DNA from: Pseudomonas maioricensis
GTDB taxonomy: Bacteria > Pseudomonadota > Gammaproteobacteria > Pseudomonadales > Pseudomonadaceae
Direction of reading: 5' to 3'
Length of the DNA: 35,695 bases
NCBI RefSeq assembly: GCF_022790535.1
Contig: NZ_LOHG01000024.1
Location: forward strand, 1-35,695
Part shown: positions 4,650-10,701 of the stretch, one piece after another
Numbering within the stretch: position 1 is the stretch's first letter
Layout: each line of letters opens with the position of its first letter
The notes under the pieces: generated by a model
What the model saw: only the letters and a program-made list of their open reading frames with translations
Database searches by the model: none
What the model was told of the DNA's origin: nothing
Made by a program: the position numbers and the translations under genes

Positions 4650-5975
4650 TCATTCGCCCGGCAACCTCTCCACATCCGTTGACAGCCCCGCACTGCGCAA
4701 GCGATCCATCAGAACCCAGCGATCAGCACGCGCCTGGCTTTGCTCGATTGCCCTTTGTTCGCTTTCAGCCTTGAGGTGCTCCAGCTCTTGTTGCGCCGCT
4801 TTCAACTGATCGGCTAGGGTCCGAGTCGTGCAGTCGTCGCGCTCCATGGTCTCCGGCGCACTGGTAACGCGGTAGTCCCGAAGCGGCTCAGGGTTCCAGT
4901 GCCATTCCTGCTTATAATCAGAAACCCGCTCATCCATCCCCGCAGCACGCAGCCTTCCCTTCAGAACCCTGACTGCGCATACCAGCTCGAAATGCTGCCG
5001 GTTCCTCTGGCGCAGCAAGCCCAACGCCGTGACCATTCGCCAATGATCAGTAGGCAGGCGCTCCCAAACAGACAGCAAGGCGGCATCCGTGACCGACAGC
5101 GTGGAAAAATCGACGCCATCAGGGGCCTGAACGAACTCCCCCAGCCCAGGCATGCCCGCCCATTGCTCACGGAAACGATCTAACCATAGCCGCTCCGGCT
5201 CACTGAGCATTACAGGCTTGAGCTGCTGCTGCTTACGACGCAGGCGTAAGGCCTTCTGCCGCTCAGCATTGCTCATTGGAGCCTTTATGGTTGGATCTTT
5301 TGGCACATCGCCGAACATGTTTAGTTGCCCGTCAGGGCGAACACCAGCCAAGGCATCCGCCAGCCAGGCGGGCGGATTCTCACGCCGCGCCTTTCCGTAT
5401 TCGGCATCAATTGCCACCAGCCCTCCTTCGCGCTCCAGCACATCCTCGACAACCAGACGCAAGGCCTGATCGACGGTTCGCCCTTGATGGTTGGCCGCCG
5501 TGAGCACCACATTGCGGTATCCCGTGCTACTGATGAAGGGTTTATCCCAGTCGACCGCATGCAGATCCACCGAACGATGATTGCCCAGCATGTTGGACGT
5601 CAGCTTGACGCAGATCCTCACCCCCTCCAGCTCTAGAAGAAACTCTCCGGCCTGCCCCCAGCTTGGCACCTGACCGGCTCGGGCCGCCGCCGCACGTTCC
5701 AGCACGTAACCAGCGCTGTCCGGGCCTGCTTTGCAGCCGAAAAACGTGCCGCCATTCAAGGCGTAAACGAGCGCCGGGTAAGCCATTTCAGCCAGCTCCA
5801 GCGACGCCATGTCCTCGGCGAGCATGGCGTCGTGATACTGCTCAGCGAAACGACAGGCCAGCTCTGGAAATGTCGCAGGATCAACGTCAGCCAGCGCCGC
5901 CACTTGCGCAACAAAAGCCGGGTACGCCTCAAGGGAAAGGTCAAGCGGTGCTTTGGGGGTAGATTTACGCGCCAT
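4650..5975 (-). CDS. Large unknown plasmid/phage protein (441 aa) with coiled-coil C-terminus
   Basis: I cannot name this protein, the largest in the accessory operon. Residues 1-80 are helical and acidic (LSLEAYPAFVAQVAALADVDPATF). Residues about 80-215 form a mixed alpha/beta region with GYRNVVLTAANHQG. A basic linker follows with KALRLRRKQQQLKPV near 240-260, then a helical region, and residues about 365-420 form a predicted coiled coil (LADQLKAAQQELEHLKAESEQRA). No protease, nuclease or ATPase motif is obvious. It shares a promoter with the 67-aa gene behind the five-unit 8-bp array at 6283, so it should be coregulated with partition. A partition-, DNA-binding- or antirepressor-like role is possible but unsupported. 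Confidence 0.75.
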   Translation of the reverse strand: MARKSTPKAPLDLSLEAYPAFVAQVAALADVDPATFPELACRFAEQYHDAMLAEDMASLELAEMAYPALVYALNGGTFFGCKAGPDSAGYVLERAAAARAGQVPSWGQAGEFLLELEGVRICVKLTSNMLGNHRSVDLHAVDWDKPFISSTGYRNVVLTAANHQGRTVDQALRLVVEDVLEREGGLVAIDAEYGKARRENPPAWLADALAGVRPDGQLNMFGDVPKDPTIKAPMSNAERQKALRLRRKQQQLKPVMLSEPERLWLDRFREQWAGMPGLGEFVQAPDGVDFSTLSVTDAALLSVWERLPTDHWRMVTALGLLRQRNRQHFELVCAVRVLKGRLRAAGMDERVSDYKQEWHWNPEPLRDYRVTSAPETMERDDCTTRTLADQLKAAQQELEHLKAESEQRAIEQSQARADRWVLMDRLRSAGLSTDVERLPGE

Positions 5976-6019
5976 AACGGCAACTCCTTGCGCAGCCCCG
6001 GCAGTACCGGGGCAGACTT

Positions 6020-6223
6020 TTAAAGACCGATTTCATCCATAAGGGCATCAACCGCGTCGTCACCCTCACGATTCTGGTAGGCCGTCAGCAGCGCGGCGCG
6101 TGTCATGTTTTCGGCAGGCGGCAGAAGATCACCACCCAGGAAACGGACGGCCTCAATCAGACGGGAAGTGGGAAGCTGGTCGGCCGCTTGTTGCATCTTG
6201 GCCGAGAGTTGAGCGGTGGTCAT
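6020..6223 (-). CDS. Hypothetical helical protein (67 aa)
   Basis: Not recognised. Nearly all helical by composition (AQLSAKMQQAADQLPTSRLIEAVRFLGG, then NMTRAALLTAYQNREG, ending acidic in DAVDALMDEIGL). It is the first gene after the promoter and five-unit array at 6271-6322 and precedes the 441-aa gene by 45 bp. Its leader carries a 9-bp inverted repeat (6227-6235 and 6264-6272) whose near arm ends in GGAG, the likely ribosome site, next to ATG 6223, so translation could be controlled by structure. Confidence 0.75.
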   Translation of the reverse strand: MTTAQLSAKMQQAADQLPTSRLIEAVRFLGGDLLPPAENMTRAALLTAYQNREGDDAVDALMDEIGL

Positions 6224-6226
6224 CGG

Positions 6227-6272
6227 GTCTGCTCCGGTAGCGGCCTTGGGGGTTCCCGGCCTTGGAGCAGAC
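6227..6272 (-). promoter_or_regulatory. Leader module A with 9-bp inverted repeat
   Basis: GTCTGCTCC and GGAGCAGAC pair across a 28-bp centre that contains CCAAGGCCGGG and CCAAGGCCG. The same plan recurs at 7104-7154 in front of the 109-aa gene, with different arm sequences that still pair. Confidence 0.55.
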
Positions 6273-6299
6273 TTTAAATTTTATTCTTTATTTCGTCAA
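6271..6299 (-). promoter_or_regulatory. Promoter for 6223/5975 genes, -35 inside array 4
   Basis: On the minus strand TTGACG (6294-6299) and TAAAGT (6271-6276) are separated by 17 bp. The -35 is formed by an 8-bp array unit, so array binding would block RNA polymerase. Confidence 0.7.
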
Positions 6300-6322
6300 T
6301 TCTTTATTTCTTTAATTCGTTA
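6283..6322. repeat. 8-bp repeat array 4: five tandem units
   Basis: ATTCTTTA, TTTCGTCA, ATTCTTTA, TTTCTTTA, ATTCGTTA are contiguous and in phase. The array lies between the stop of the 131-aa HTH gene and the leader of the 67-aa gene, and contains the -35 of the promoter for the latter. Confidence 0.85.
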
Positions 6323-6323
6323 A

Positions 6324-6719
6324 TCATAACCGGGTAGCCTCGGCCAGACCCGCATAGATGGTTAGCAAACGCCACACCGCATAAGGCACCTCACCTTCAC
6401 CGCCGGCCCACTTTCTGATCTTGCCCTGTGACACTCCCACCAGCATGCCGGCTTTGCTGCCGGACAGTTCCGCAACTCGCAACAACTCGCGGAATTCTTC
6501 CACGCTCGGCGCAACCCATCCCGGCGCATACGCGTCGAACAAGCCCGGGCGATCCAGGGCCAGTTCGCGGCGCACTTGGTCGGCCGTCATCTGGCGAGGC
6601 GAATCACCGGACACTTCCAAATGCAGAGCATCTAGGCGCAGAGCCATGCGCATCGCTTCCCATAAATCAGGCGCTTCAATTTCCTTACGGGAACCATCAC
6701 GCAGCAGTAACGCAAACAT
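6324..6719 (-). CDS. Regulator with C-terminal Cro/XRE-type HTH (131 aa)
   Basis: The N-terminal 75 residues form an unrecognised domain (MFALLLRDGSRKEIEAPDLWEAMRMAL). Residues about 77-128 are an HTH: SVEEFRELLRVAELSGSKAG, the turn MLVGVS, recognition helix QGKIRKWA, then YAVWRLLTIYAGL, close to the pattern of small phage/plasmid Cro-like regulators. It is likely a DNA-binding regulator in the cytoplasm. It lies between arrays 5 (upstream) and 4 (downstream), so partition-protein binding may control both its own and the next promoter. Its stop codon is one base from array 4. Confidence 0.75.
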   Translation of the reverse strand: MFALLLRDGSRKEIEAPDLWEAMRMALRLDALHLEVSGDSPRQMTADQVRRELALDRPGLFDAYAPGWVAPSVEEFRELLRVAELSGSKAGMLVGVSQGKIRKWAGGEGEVPYAVWRLLTIYAGLAEATRL

Positions 6720-6767
6720 CCATCAGCCTCCAATGCTAAACCGCCGGCAATGCCGGCGGTCGTTTGA

Positions 6768-6791
6768 TTTCTTTAATTCTTTAATTCGCCA
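6768..6791. repeat. 8-bp repeat array 5: two perfect units and one variant
   Basis: TTTCTTTA and ATTCTTTA, then ATTCGCCA with one mismatch. It overlaps the 3' end of the 109-aa gene and lies about 50 bp upstream of the 131-aa HTH gene. A 19-bp GC hairpin (6740-6759) lies between array and gene. Confidence 0.65.
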
Positions 6792-7102
6792 TCCCCGTCA
6801 GGATCCGGACAAAGCCGAACCTTAACTGACACGCCGGCATTCCAGCATGTCCACCCAGACGGGGAAGCCAGCAAACCCACACGCCCGTAATCCTCACACA
6901 AATAATAACCGCGCGACTCCAGCCAGATACCAATATCGATCAATTGCGCACGATCAATCTCTGGCCGCTTGCGAAACTCTGGTACTGCCAGCACCAGACA
7001 ATCGCGCTGCGATCCTCCAGCAATGCGTGCATTGATTTGCATTTCATAGCGTTTGAAAAAAGCCGCCTTTAAAGCGACCACGTGCGGTGCTTGCTTGGTC
7101 AT
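6773..7102 (-). CDS. Hypothetical protein (109 aa)
   Basis: Not recognised. Helical first half (APHVVALKAAFFKRYEMQIN), then a region with VLAVPEFRKRPEIDRAQLIDIGIWLESRGYYLCEDYGRVGLLASPSGWTCWNAG, which suggests a compact alpha/beta domain with several aromatic residues, and a short acidic tail. It is the first gene of the leftward accessory block, directly behind array 6 and a promoter whose -35 lies in that array. Its leader is homologous to that of the 67-aa gene, which indicates a duplicated control region. ATG 7102 has GGGA nine bases upstream. Confidence 0.75.
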   Translation of the reverse strand: MTKQAPHVVALKAAFFKRYEMQINARIAGGSQRDCLVLAVPEFRKRPEIDRAQLIDIGIWLESRGYYLCEDYGRVGLLASPSGWTCWNAGVSVKVRLCPDPDGDGELKN

Positions 7103-7103
7103 C

Positions 7104-7154
7104 GGTTCAATCCCGGATAACGGCCTTGGCGTAATGCCCGGCCTTGGGTCGAAC
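7104..7154 (-). promoter_or_regulatory. Leader module B, homologue of module A
   Basis: It contains CCAAGGCCGGG and CGCCAAGGCCG in the same order as module A, flanked by arms GTTCGACCC and GGGATTGAAC that can pair with one bulge and one G-U. The arms differ from module A but pairing is kept. Confidence 0.5.
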
Positions 7155-7181
7155 TCTATTGATTATTCTTTAATTCGTCAA
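7153..7181 (-). promoter_or_regulatory. Promoter for the 109-aa gene, -35 inside array 6
   Basis: On the minus strand TTGACG (7176-7181), a 17-bp spacer and TAGAGT (7153-7158). The -35 is again supplied by an array unit of the TGACGAAT type, the same geometry as at 6271-6299. Confidence 0.7.
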
Positions 7182-7196
7182 TTCTTTATTTCTTTA
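7165..7196. repeat. 8-bp repeat array 6: four tandem units
   Basis: ATTCTTTA, ATTCGTCA, ATTCTTTA, TTTCTTTA, contiguous and in phase, overlapping the promoter of the 109-aa gene. Confidence 0.85.
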
Positions 7197-7384
7197 TCAA
7201 GCATCAAAGCTATGAACCTCCGAAAGCTCGCCGGCGGACGCACAGCCAGCGCAAGCCCGATGGCGCGGCATCGCCCTGCCATTCGATGGAATAGCGTCAG
7301 GGGGCACACAGCAGGCCCGCAGAATGACAAAGGAGCGAAGGCCCACCCCTTGCACTGTTCGCTGGAGCGCTTGCGCGACGACAT
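7178..7384 (-). CDS. Possible Ash/Icd-like small ORF (about 68 aa)
   Basis: The frame reads with CKGWAFAPLSFCGPAVCPL, then HRMAGRCRAIGLALAVRPPASFRRFIAL near the end. This Cys/Pro/Arg-rich composition recalls Ash/Icd-like ORFs often found upstream of phage regulatory genes, where coding status is itself debated. Its last codons are encoded by the 8-bp array. I chose ATG 7384 over the TTG at 7390. There is no clear ribosome site, and an overlapping plus-strand frame also exists, so this may be non-coding conserved sequence. Confidence 0.3.
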   Translation of the reverse strand: MSSRKRSSEQCKGWAFAPLSFCGPAVCPLTLFHRMAGRCRAIGLALAVRPPASFRRFIALMLDKEIKN

Positions 7385-7449
7385 GGCCAACGGCCGGCGC
7401 GTGAAGAAGCGAAGGGCCGTCGCGCTGTTCTTGAGTCGGGAGAGTTGAT

Positions 7450-7839
7450 TAGACGGGCCGCAGCGACTGTAAGGCGCCTCACTGACGGAACGGCGGCGGT
7501 GTTGTTGGCGGGCTGTGCTCTTGCCCCGCGCCTAGAGGCGCGAAGTGGGCAGGCATTCTTATTACGGTATCTGGTCATGTGAAAGTGGCACGGTTTGTGA
7601 GCTTTTAAAGGCTCTTTCTTTGTCCTTCGGTACCACTACACACAAAAACTTGCAGCTTTAAAAATCAGACGCATGATCGCCGGCCGCGCCGACGATTTTT
7701 TCGGCGCGCCCGGCGCAAATTGGTCGGCGTTTTGAAGGCTGTACGGGGGATTTGAGGCGCGATCACGGCCGGGTAAGCCGTTGGCCAAGGTGCAGGCAGG
7801 CGAAAGCGCCGCCGGGTGGCGGTGCGCTTGAGAGGCGGG
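7450..7839. other. Gene-free stretch downstream of rep, candidate origin
   Basis: No convincing gene. It lies just 3' of rep, where IncFII-like replicons have the CIS element and origin. I see an AT-rich block at about 7600-7670 with the near-palindrome GAGCTTTTAAAGGCTC, and a hairpin GCGCCGA/TCGGCGC around 7687-7708. No perfect DnaA box (TTATCCACA) was seen here. Confidence 0.4.
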
Positions 7840-8724
7840 CTAAATCAGATGGGGGTATCGCTGGCCAAATATCTTGGAGCGCTTAGAGAACGGAAGGTCT
7901 TTTATGCCAGGCTCAGCCATGAAGGCCGTCCAAGCGATTACCCGGGCGCGCTCACGCTCGACGCGCTGCTCTTCTTGCGCTGCTGCCTGCTGCTCTCTGG
8001 CGGCGCGCTGGGCATTATTGTGGCTGGTACGGCGCATTTGCTTGTCAGCCGCTTCCTGTAGCCGGTCAGTGGCTTGCTTCTGGCCGAGGTTAGTCAGCAA
8101 CTGTTCGCGCTTGGCGCGCTTGTTGGTGCGCGCCTCGGCCAGCATATGACCCAACCCGAGGTCGATAAAGAAGCGTGGCCGAATGTTGATGGTGACGCGT
8201 GTGATCCAGTAGCGGCCGTTGTGGAAGATCCGGCGCATCTTGCGGCGCACATAGCCGGAAGCTTCCAGGGCACAAAACAGGCGTGACACCGTCCACTCTT
8301 GCAGGGTCGTGTCTTCAGCCAACCCACGCTGACGATTCAAGCGGAACTCCCCAGTGTCCTTGTCGATGTAACCCAGCACCAGGGTGGCGATGTCCATTCG
8401 CGCCAGTACCGGCTCGATGATTTCCGCCAGAGAGTTCCAACGCATTTGATGGGTGCGGTAGCCACTGGACTGGAAGCAGTCGAACGGGCGCAGCCATTTA
8501 CATTGCCGGTTCTGCGCCTCTTCGCGCACGCGATCGGCAGCGGTGCCGAGGAACGTGTCGCGCTGGGCTTGGGTCAGGCTGCGCGGACGGCGCTTGTGTT
8601 CGGAACGGTCGACGCGCTTTAGGCGCTTGGGCGGGGTTTTGGTGGGGACTTCTTTAAGGCCCGCATAAGCGGCGCCGTTCGGCGAACCCGGGAAGGGCAG
8701 GATGGTGGCCTTGGCGCGCTTCAC
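7840..8724 (-). CDS. Plasmid replication initiator, RepA/RepZ-like (about 294 aa)
   Basis: The protein is basic. Residues about 60-200 include the segment LQEWTVSRLFCALEASGYVRR, then MRRIFHNGRYWITRVTINIRPRFFIDLGLG, a winged-helix-type core like those of IncFII/IncB-type Rep proteins; the C-terminal 90 residues are a charged helical stretch rich in Arg, Glu and Gln. It would initiate replication at an origin probably 3' of the gene. The start is unclear: in-frame TTG (8734-8736) and GTG (8731-8733, 8722-8724) are available. I prefer GTG 8724 because it overlaps the stop of a 41-aa leader ORF (GTGA), the coupling used by RepY-RepZ pairs. The family assignment is from pattern, not from a search. 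Confidence 0.75.
   Translation of the reverse strand: MKRAKATILPFPGSPNGAAYAGLKEVPTKTPPKRLKRVDRSEHKRRPRSLTQAQRDTFLGTAADRVREEAQNRQCKWLRPFDCFQSSGYRTHQMRWNSLAEIIEPVLARMDIATLVLGYIDKDTGEFRLNRQRGLAEDTTLQEWTVSRLFCALEASGYVRRKMRRIFHNGRYWITRVTINIRPRFFIDLGLGHMLAEARTNKRAKREQLLTNLGQKQATDRLQEAADKQMRRTSHNNAQRAAREQQAAAQEEQRVERERARVIAWTAFMAEPGIKDLPFSKRSKIFGQRYPHLI
8709..8716 (-). promoter_or_regulatory. Candidate pseudoknot partner CGCCAAGG near rep start
   Basis: In the rep mRNA this 8-mer is exactly complementary to the CCUUGGCG in the loop region of the upstream hairpin (8952-8963). In IncB/IncI plasmids a CGCCAA near the rep start pairs with a UUGGCG loop to activate Rep translation. Here it lies 8 nt after GTG 8724 rather than before the start, which departs from that model. 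Confidence 0.5.
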
Positions 8725-8846
8725 AGCAGGCACCAAACGGCAGCAGACAGCATCACTTCAGCACGCTGGGCGCCGAACTGTTGTAGAAAAACTATACGCC
8801 CCCGTACTGACTCGGGGCGGCCTTCTGTCGAGGCTTCGCCGATCAT
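8721..8846 (-). CDS. Rep leader peptide (41 aa), RepY/Tap-like
   Basis: This ORF, too short for usual gene calling, begins MIGEASTEGR and ends SAAVWCLL. It has a strong ribosome site, AGGGAA, 8 nt before ATG 8846, while Rep itself has none that is good. Its TGA (8721-8723) overlaps the GTG (8722-8724) in the Rep frame. In IncB, IncI and IncFII plasmids, translating such a leader through the end of its ORF opens mRNA structure and permits Rep translation. The peptide sequence itself is probably not important. It is covered by the predicted antisense RNA system just upstream. Confidence 0.6.
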   Translation of the reverse strand: MIGEASTEGRPESVRGRIVFLQQFGAQRAEVMLSAAVWCLL

Positions 8847-8871
8847 TCAAAACTTCCCTAAACGCTAGGGC

Positions 8872-8900
8872 TTGCTTATGCGGTGATCAGCTAATAGACT
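8872..8900 (+). promoter_or_regulatory. Candidate promoter of antisense RNA (TTGCTT-N17-TAGACT)
   Basis: A -35 TTGCTT (8872-8877) and -10 TAGACT (8895-8900) spaced by 17 bp on the plus strand would start an RNA near 8907, opposite to rep. Confidence 0.45.
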
Positions 8901-8906
8901 TCTACC

Positions 8907-8980
8907 TGCCCGGCGAGAAGCCTTTTTGTGCTGATCTCCAGAAACCCCCGTACCCGCCAAGGTCGGGGGTTTTCTTTTTT
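8907..8980 (+). ncRNA. Candidate antisense copy-control RNA (RNAI-like, about 70 nt)
   Basis: A transcript from about 8907 would end at a terminator hairpin (AAACCCCCG 8942-8950 / CGGGGGTTT 8964-8972, then a T-run). An inner ACC/GGT stem leaves the hexaloop CGCCAA (8955-8960), so the opposing rep mRNA shows UUGGCG in its loop, the conserved U-turn loop of IncB/IncI/IncFII control RNAs. Length, position upstream of a leader peptide, and loop sequence all fit RNAI/CopA. The hairpin also resembles ordinary terminators in this molecule, so the evidence is structural only. Confidence 0.6.
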
Positions 8981-9077
8981 AAGCCTGCCTAAAAATTTCT
9001 AGTTCTTCTTAACTACTCTGCCCGTTCGGGCTGACGGCGCTCAGGATAACGCGCCCGTCTTTTGTCGTCCACAGTTA

Positions 9078-9091
9078 GTGTAAATTTACAC
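9078..9091. promoter_or_regulatory. 14-bp perfect palindrome GTGTAAATTTACAC
   Basis: It overlaps the stop codon of the 60-aa gene, about 230 bp upstream of the rep leader ORF. Its GTGTAA/TTACAC arms equal the arms of the phage operators but in the opposite order and closer spacing, so it may be a related site in the rep leader. Confidence 0.5.
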
Positions 9092-9268
9092 ATTCTTCAG
9101 CGAAACAAGGGCCTGCCGCAACGTCTCCAGTTGCAGCGCTTCCCCCGGGTGCGCCTGATCGTCGTTGGCTTTTTGAATGCATAGCCACGCAACGTACTGA
9201 TTAATCGCGTCGATAGTAGACGCTTGGTCACTTTTGATCAAAGGGTTTGCAGAGGGTGTAGTCGACAT
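9086..9268 (-). CDS. Hypothetical protein (60 aa) upstream of the rep control region
   Basis: Not recognised. It starts MSTTPSANPLIK and the rest is probably two helices (SDQASTIDAINQYVAWLCIQK and GEALQLETLRQALVSLKNV). GGAAGGAACCCCCCG before the ATG is a strong ribosome site of the same style as in the 3.8-4.6 kb operon. Its place, upstream of the antisense RNA and rep and in the same direction, is where IncFII plasmids carry copB, a transcriptional repressor of rep, but there is no visible sequence support for that function. Confidence 0.65.
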   Translation of the reverse strand: MSTTPSANPLIKSDQASTIDAINQYVAWLCIQKANDDQAHPGEALQLETLRQALVSLKNV

Positions 9269-9336
9269 CGGGGGGTTCCTTCCTACAGCAGTCGTTCGTG
9301 TTCGGCGATTCTAATAGGATCACCCAATACTGGATA

Positions 9337-9365
9337 TATAAACAGTGGTGGCAGCATGGCGGCAA
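9337..9365 (-). promoter_or_regulatory. Candidate promoter for 60-aa gene and rep (TTGCCG-N17-TTTATA)
   Basis: On the minus strand TTGCCG (9360-9365), a 17-bp spacer and TTTATA (9337-9342) in an AT-rich patch, 68 bp before the 60-aa gene. Confidence 0.5.
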
Positions 9366-9497
9366 TGCCGCCGCACTGTACCTCACCGACAAAAAGCCGG
9401 CACCGCCGGTTGTCTGATAACCCCGTCGATGCTTGGCCCCTATGGTTATAACGGCCCGATTCAGATTATCCCCGCGGCCCCTGCAATTCTTTTGCCG

Positions 9498-10175
9498 CTA
9501 GCTGATGTCCTTCCACGGGTTTAACTTAAACGTCATCCCCTTGGCCGCCTCGGCGGCGTTGCCGGCATGATCCGGGCGGATCTTGAAGCCCAGTCGAATC
9601 ACCAACGCGCGGGTCGCTGTCAGTTCCTTGACGTAATACAGGCCATACCAGCGCGCCCAACCAGTCAGGCGACGTGCAGTGACAAACTGAAAGCCGCCCG
9701 CGCCGGGCTTGTCTTCCACCAAGGACCTGCCCAGACACTCGATCAGACATTCACCTACCGGACAGCTAAACAGCGGCAGCAAGCGCATGTTGTTGACCGG
9801 GTTGCGTACCGCGGCCCACCACCAGCGCGCCAGCCAGCCCGTTACGGATAACGGCGGCACAGCAATGCGCAGCCGGCGCAACAGAGGCAGCAAGCCGAAC
9901 AGCACCAGGGCATCACAGTTCTCGGACCACCAGTTGCGCTTATCACCGTCCAGCCCGTCGAAGTCATTACCGAACAGCCAGGCCCAGCGGGGCACGTTGA
10001 AGATAGGCCGGCCATCACTCAGCGACACGCCCGGTACCGGCCAGCAAACCGCCAGCGCAACCACGGGGAGGCCCACCACAATGGGCACCAGGCGCAGGGC
10101 CAACAAGACCAGCCATTGAACCAAGGCAATAACCAACGCGCACAGCCAGGCCGCGCCATTGAAGACGATTTTCAT
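9498..10175 (-). CDS. Membrane-associated phage protein, DUF7338-like (225 aa)
   Basis: Residues about 8-46 are very hydrophobic (two membrane segments, WLCALVIALVQWLVLLAL and VGLPVVALAVCWPV). A Trp/Asp-rich soluble part follows with WAWLFGNDFDGLDGDKRNWW and later TARRLTGWARWYGLYYVKEL. I associate this pattern with the DUF7338 family of phage proteins found near tail-fibre genes; function unknown. It is the last gene of the late operon, after a terminator hairpin at 10207, so it may be only partly co-transcribed or have its own promoter. A GAGG lies 9 nt upstream of ATG 10175. Confidence 0.7.
   Translation of the reverse strand: MKIVFNGAAWLCALVIALVQWLVLLALRLVPIVVGLPVVALAVCWPVPGVSLSDGRPIFNVPRWAWLFGNDFDGLDGDKRNWWSENCDALVLFGLLPLLRRLRIAVPPLSVTGWLARWWWAAVRNPVNNMRLLPLFSCPVGECLIECLGRSLVEDKPGAGGFQFVTARRLTGWARWYGLYYVKELTATRALVIRLGFKIRPDHAGNAAEAAKGMTFKLNPWKDIS
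9841..9852. repeat. 12-bp palindrome GTTACGGATAAC
   Basis: Intragenic member of the GTKAYSSRTMAC family; an identical copy is at 13193-13204. Confidence 0.6.
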
Positions 10176-10206
10176 AAGAGGTATTCCAGAAGTTAAGGCA
10201 GAAAAG

Positions 10207-10234
10207 AAAACGCCCCGTCAGTGCGGGGCGTTAT
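10207..10234 (-). terminator. Leftward terminator after the tail-fibre module
   Basis: Stem AACGCCCCG / CGGGGCGTT with a 6-nt loop, then TTTTCTTTT on the minus strand. It overlaps the stop of the DUF4376-like gene. Confidence 0.75.
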
Positions 10235-10701
10235 GGGTTGTCAGAGTTTTCTAAGCCTGACCCCGACAAAGGCCAGCCAATTGAAAGCATTTCCCGAGTG
10301 AATCCCCCCGATGAAAGGGCTTCCAGCAGGTCACGCTCCCGGCTGTAACAAGCCTGAACATAGTCATCAACCCCGTCAGCGAGCGAAATGATCGATGGTG
10401 CATCCAAGGTCGCGAAGCTGCCATCGGCGAGCTTCCAATCTACAACGTAATCAGGTGTACGCTGTGCTCGCAGAGAGGCAGCTGAAAGCTTGCTTTGCGT
10501 CTCCCGGTCAGTCATAACCGCGAAACCATTAACAATGGCCCCTGAAATCTCACGCTGAAAGCGCTCTTGAGCAATAAGTTGTTCTGGACTTGCTACGATA
10601 ATATCCGGTTGCCTTTCAGAAAAGGCTTCACCTTCTAGCAAATCTTCGGCACTACCAATAGCTCGAAAGTTAGTTCCATCATGACGAACAGCCCAACTCA
10701 T
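10231..10701 (-). CDS. Tail fibre assembly / DUF4376-like protein (156 aa)
   Basis: The C-terminal part, with DYVVDWKLADGSFATLDAPSIISLADGVDDYVQACYSRERDLLEAL, fits the DUF4376 pattern seen in phage proteins next to tail fibres; the N-terminus (MSWAVRHDGTNFRAI) also resembles fibre-assembly proteins. It likely helps fold or attach the fibre. ATG 10701 overlaps the fibre stop codon as ATGA, which decides the start over the frame opening at 10725. The gene ends within the terminator hairpin at 10207-10234. Confidence 0.75.
   Translation of the reverse strand: MSWAVRHDGTNFRAIGSAEDLLEGEAFSERQPDIIVASPEQLIAQERFQREISGAIVNGFAVMTDRETQSKLSAASLRAQRTPDYVVDWKLADGSFATLDAPSIISLADGVDDYVQACYSRERDLLEALSSGGFTREMLSIGWPLSGSGLENSDNP

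Noticed and set aside
7053..7448. Plus-strand ORF of 131 codons
   Set aside because: It crosses promoter, array 6 and leader B of the opposite strand and has no ribosome site; probably non-coding.
8995..9013. Possible further 8-bp array (TTTCTAG, TTCTTCTTA)
   Set aside because: The units are out of phase and match poorly; not counted as an array.
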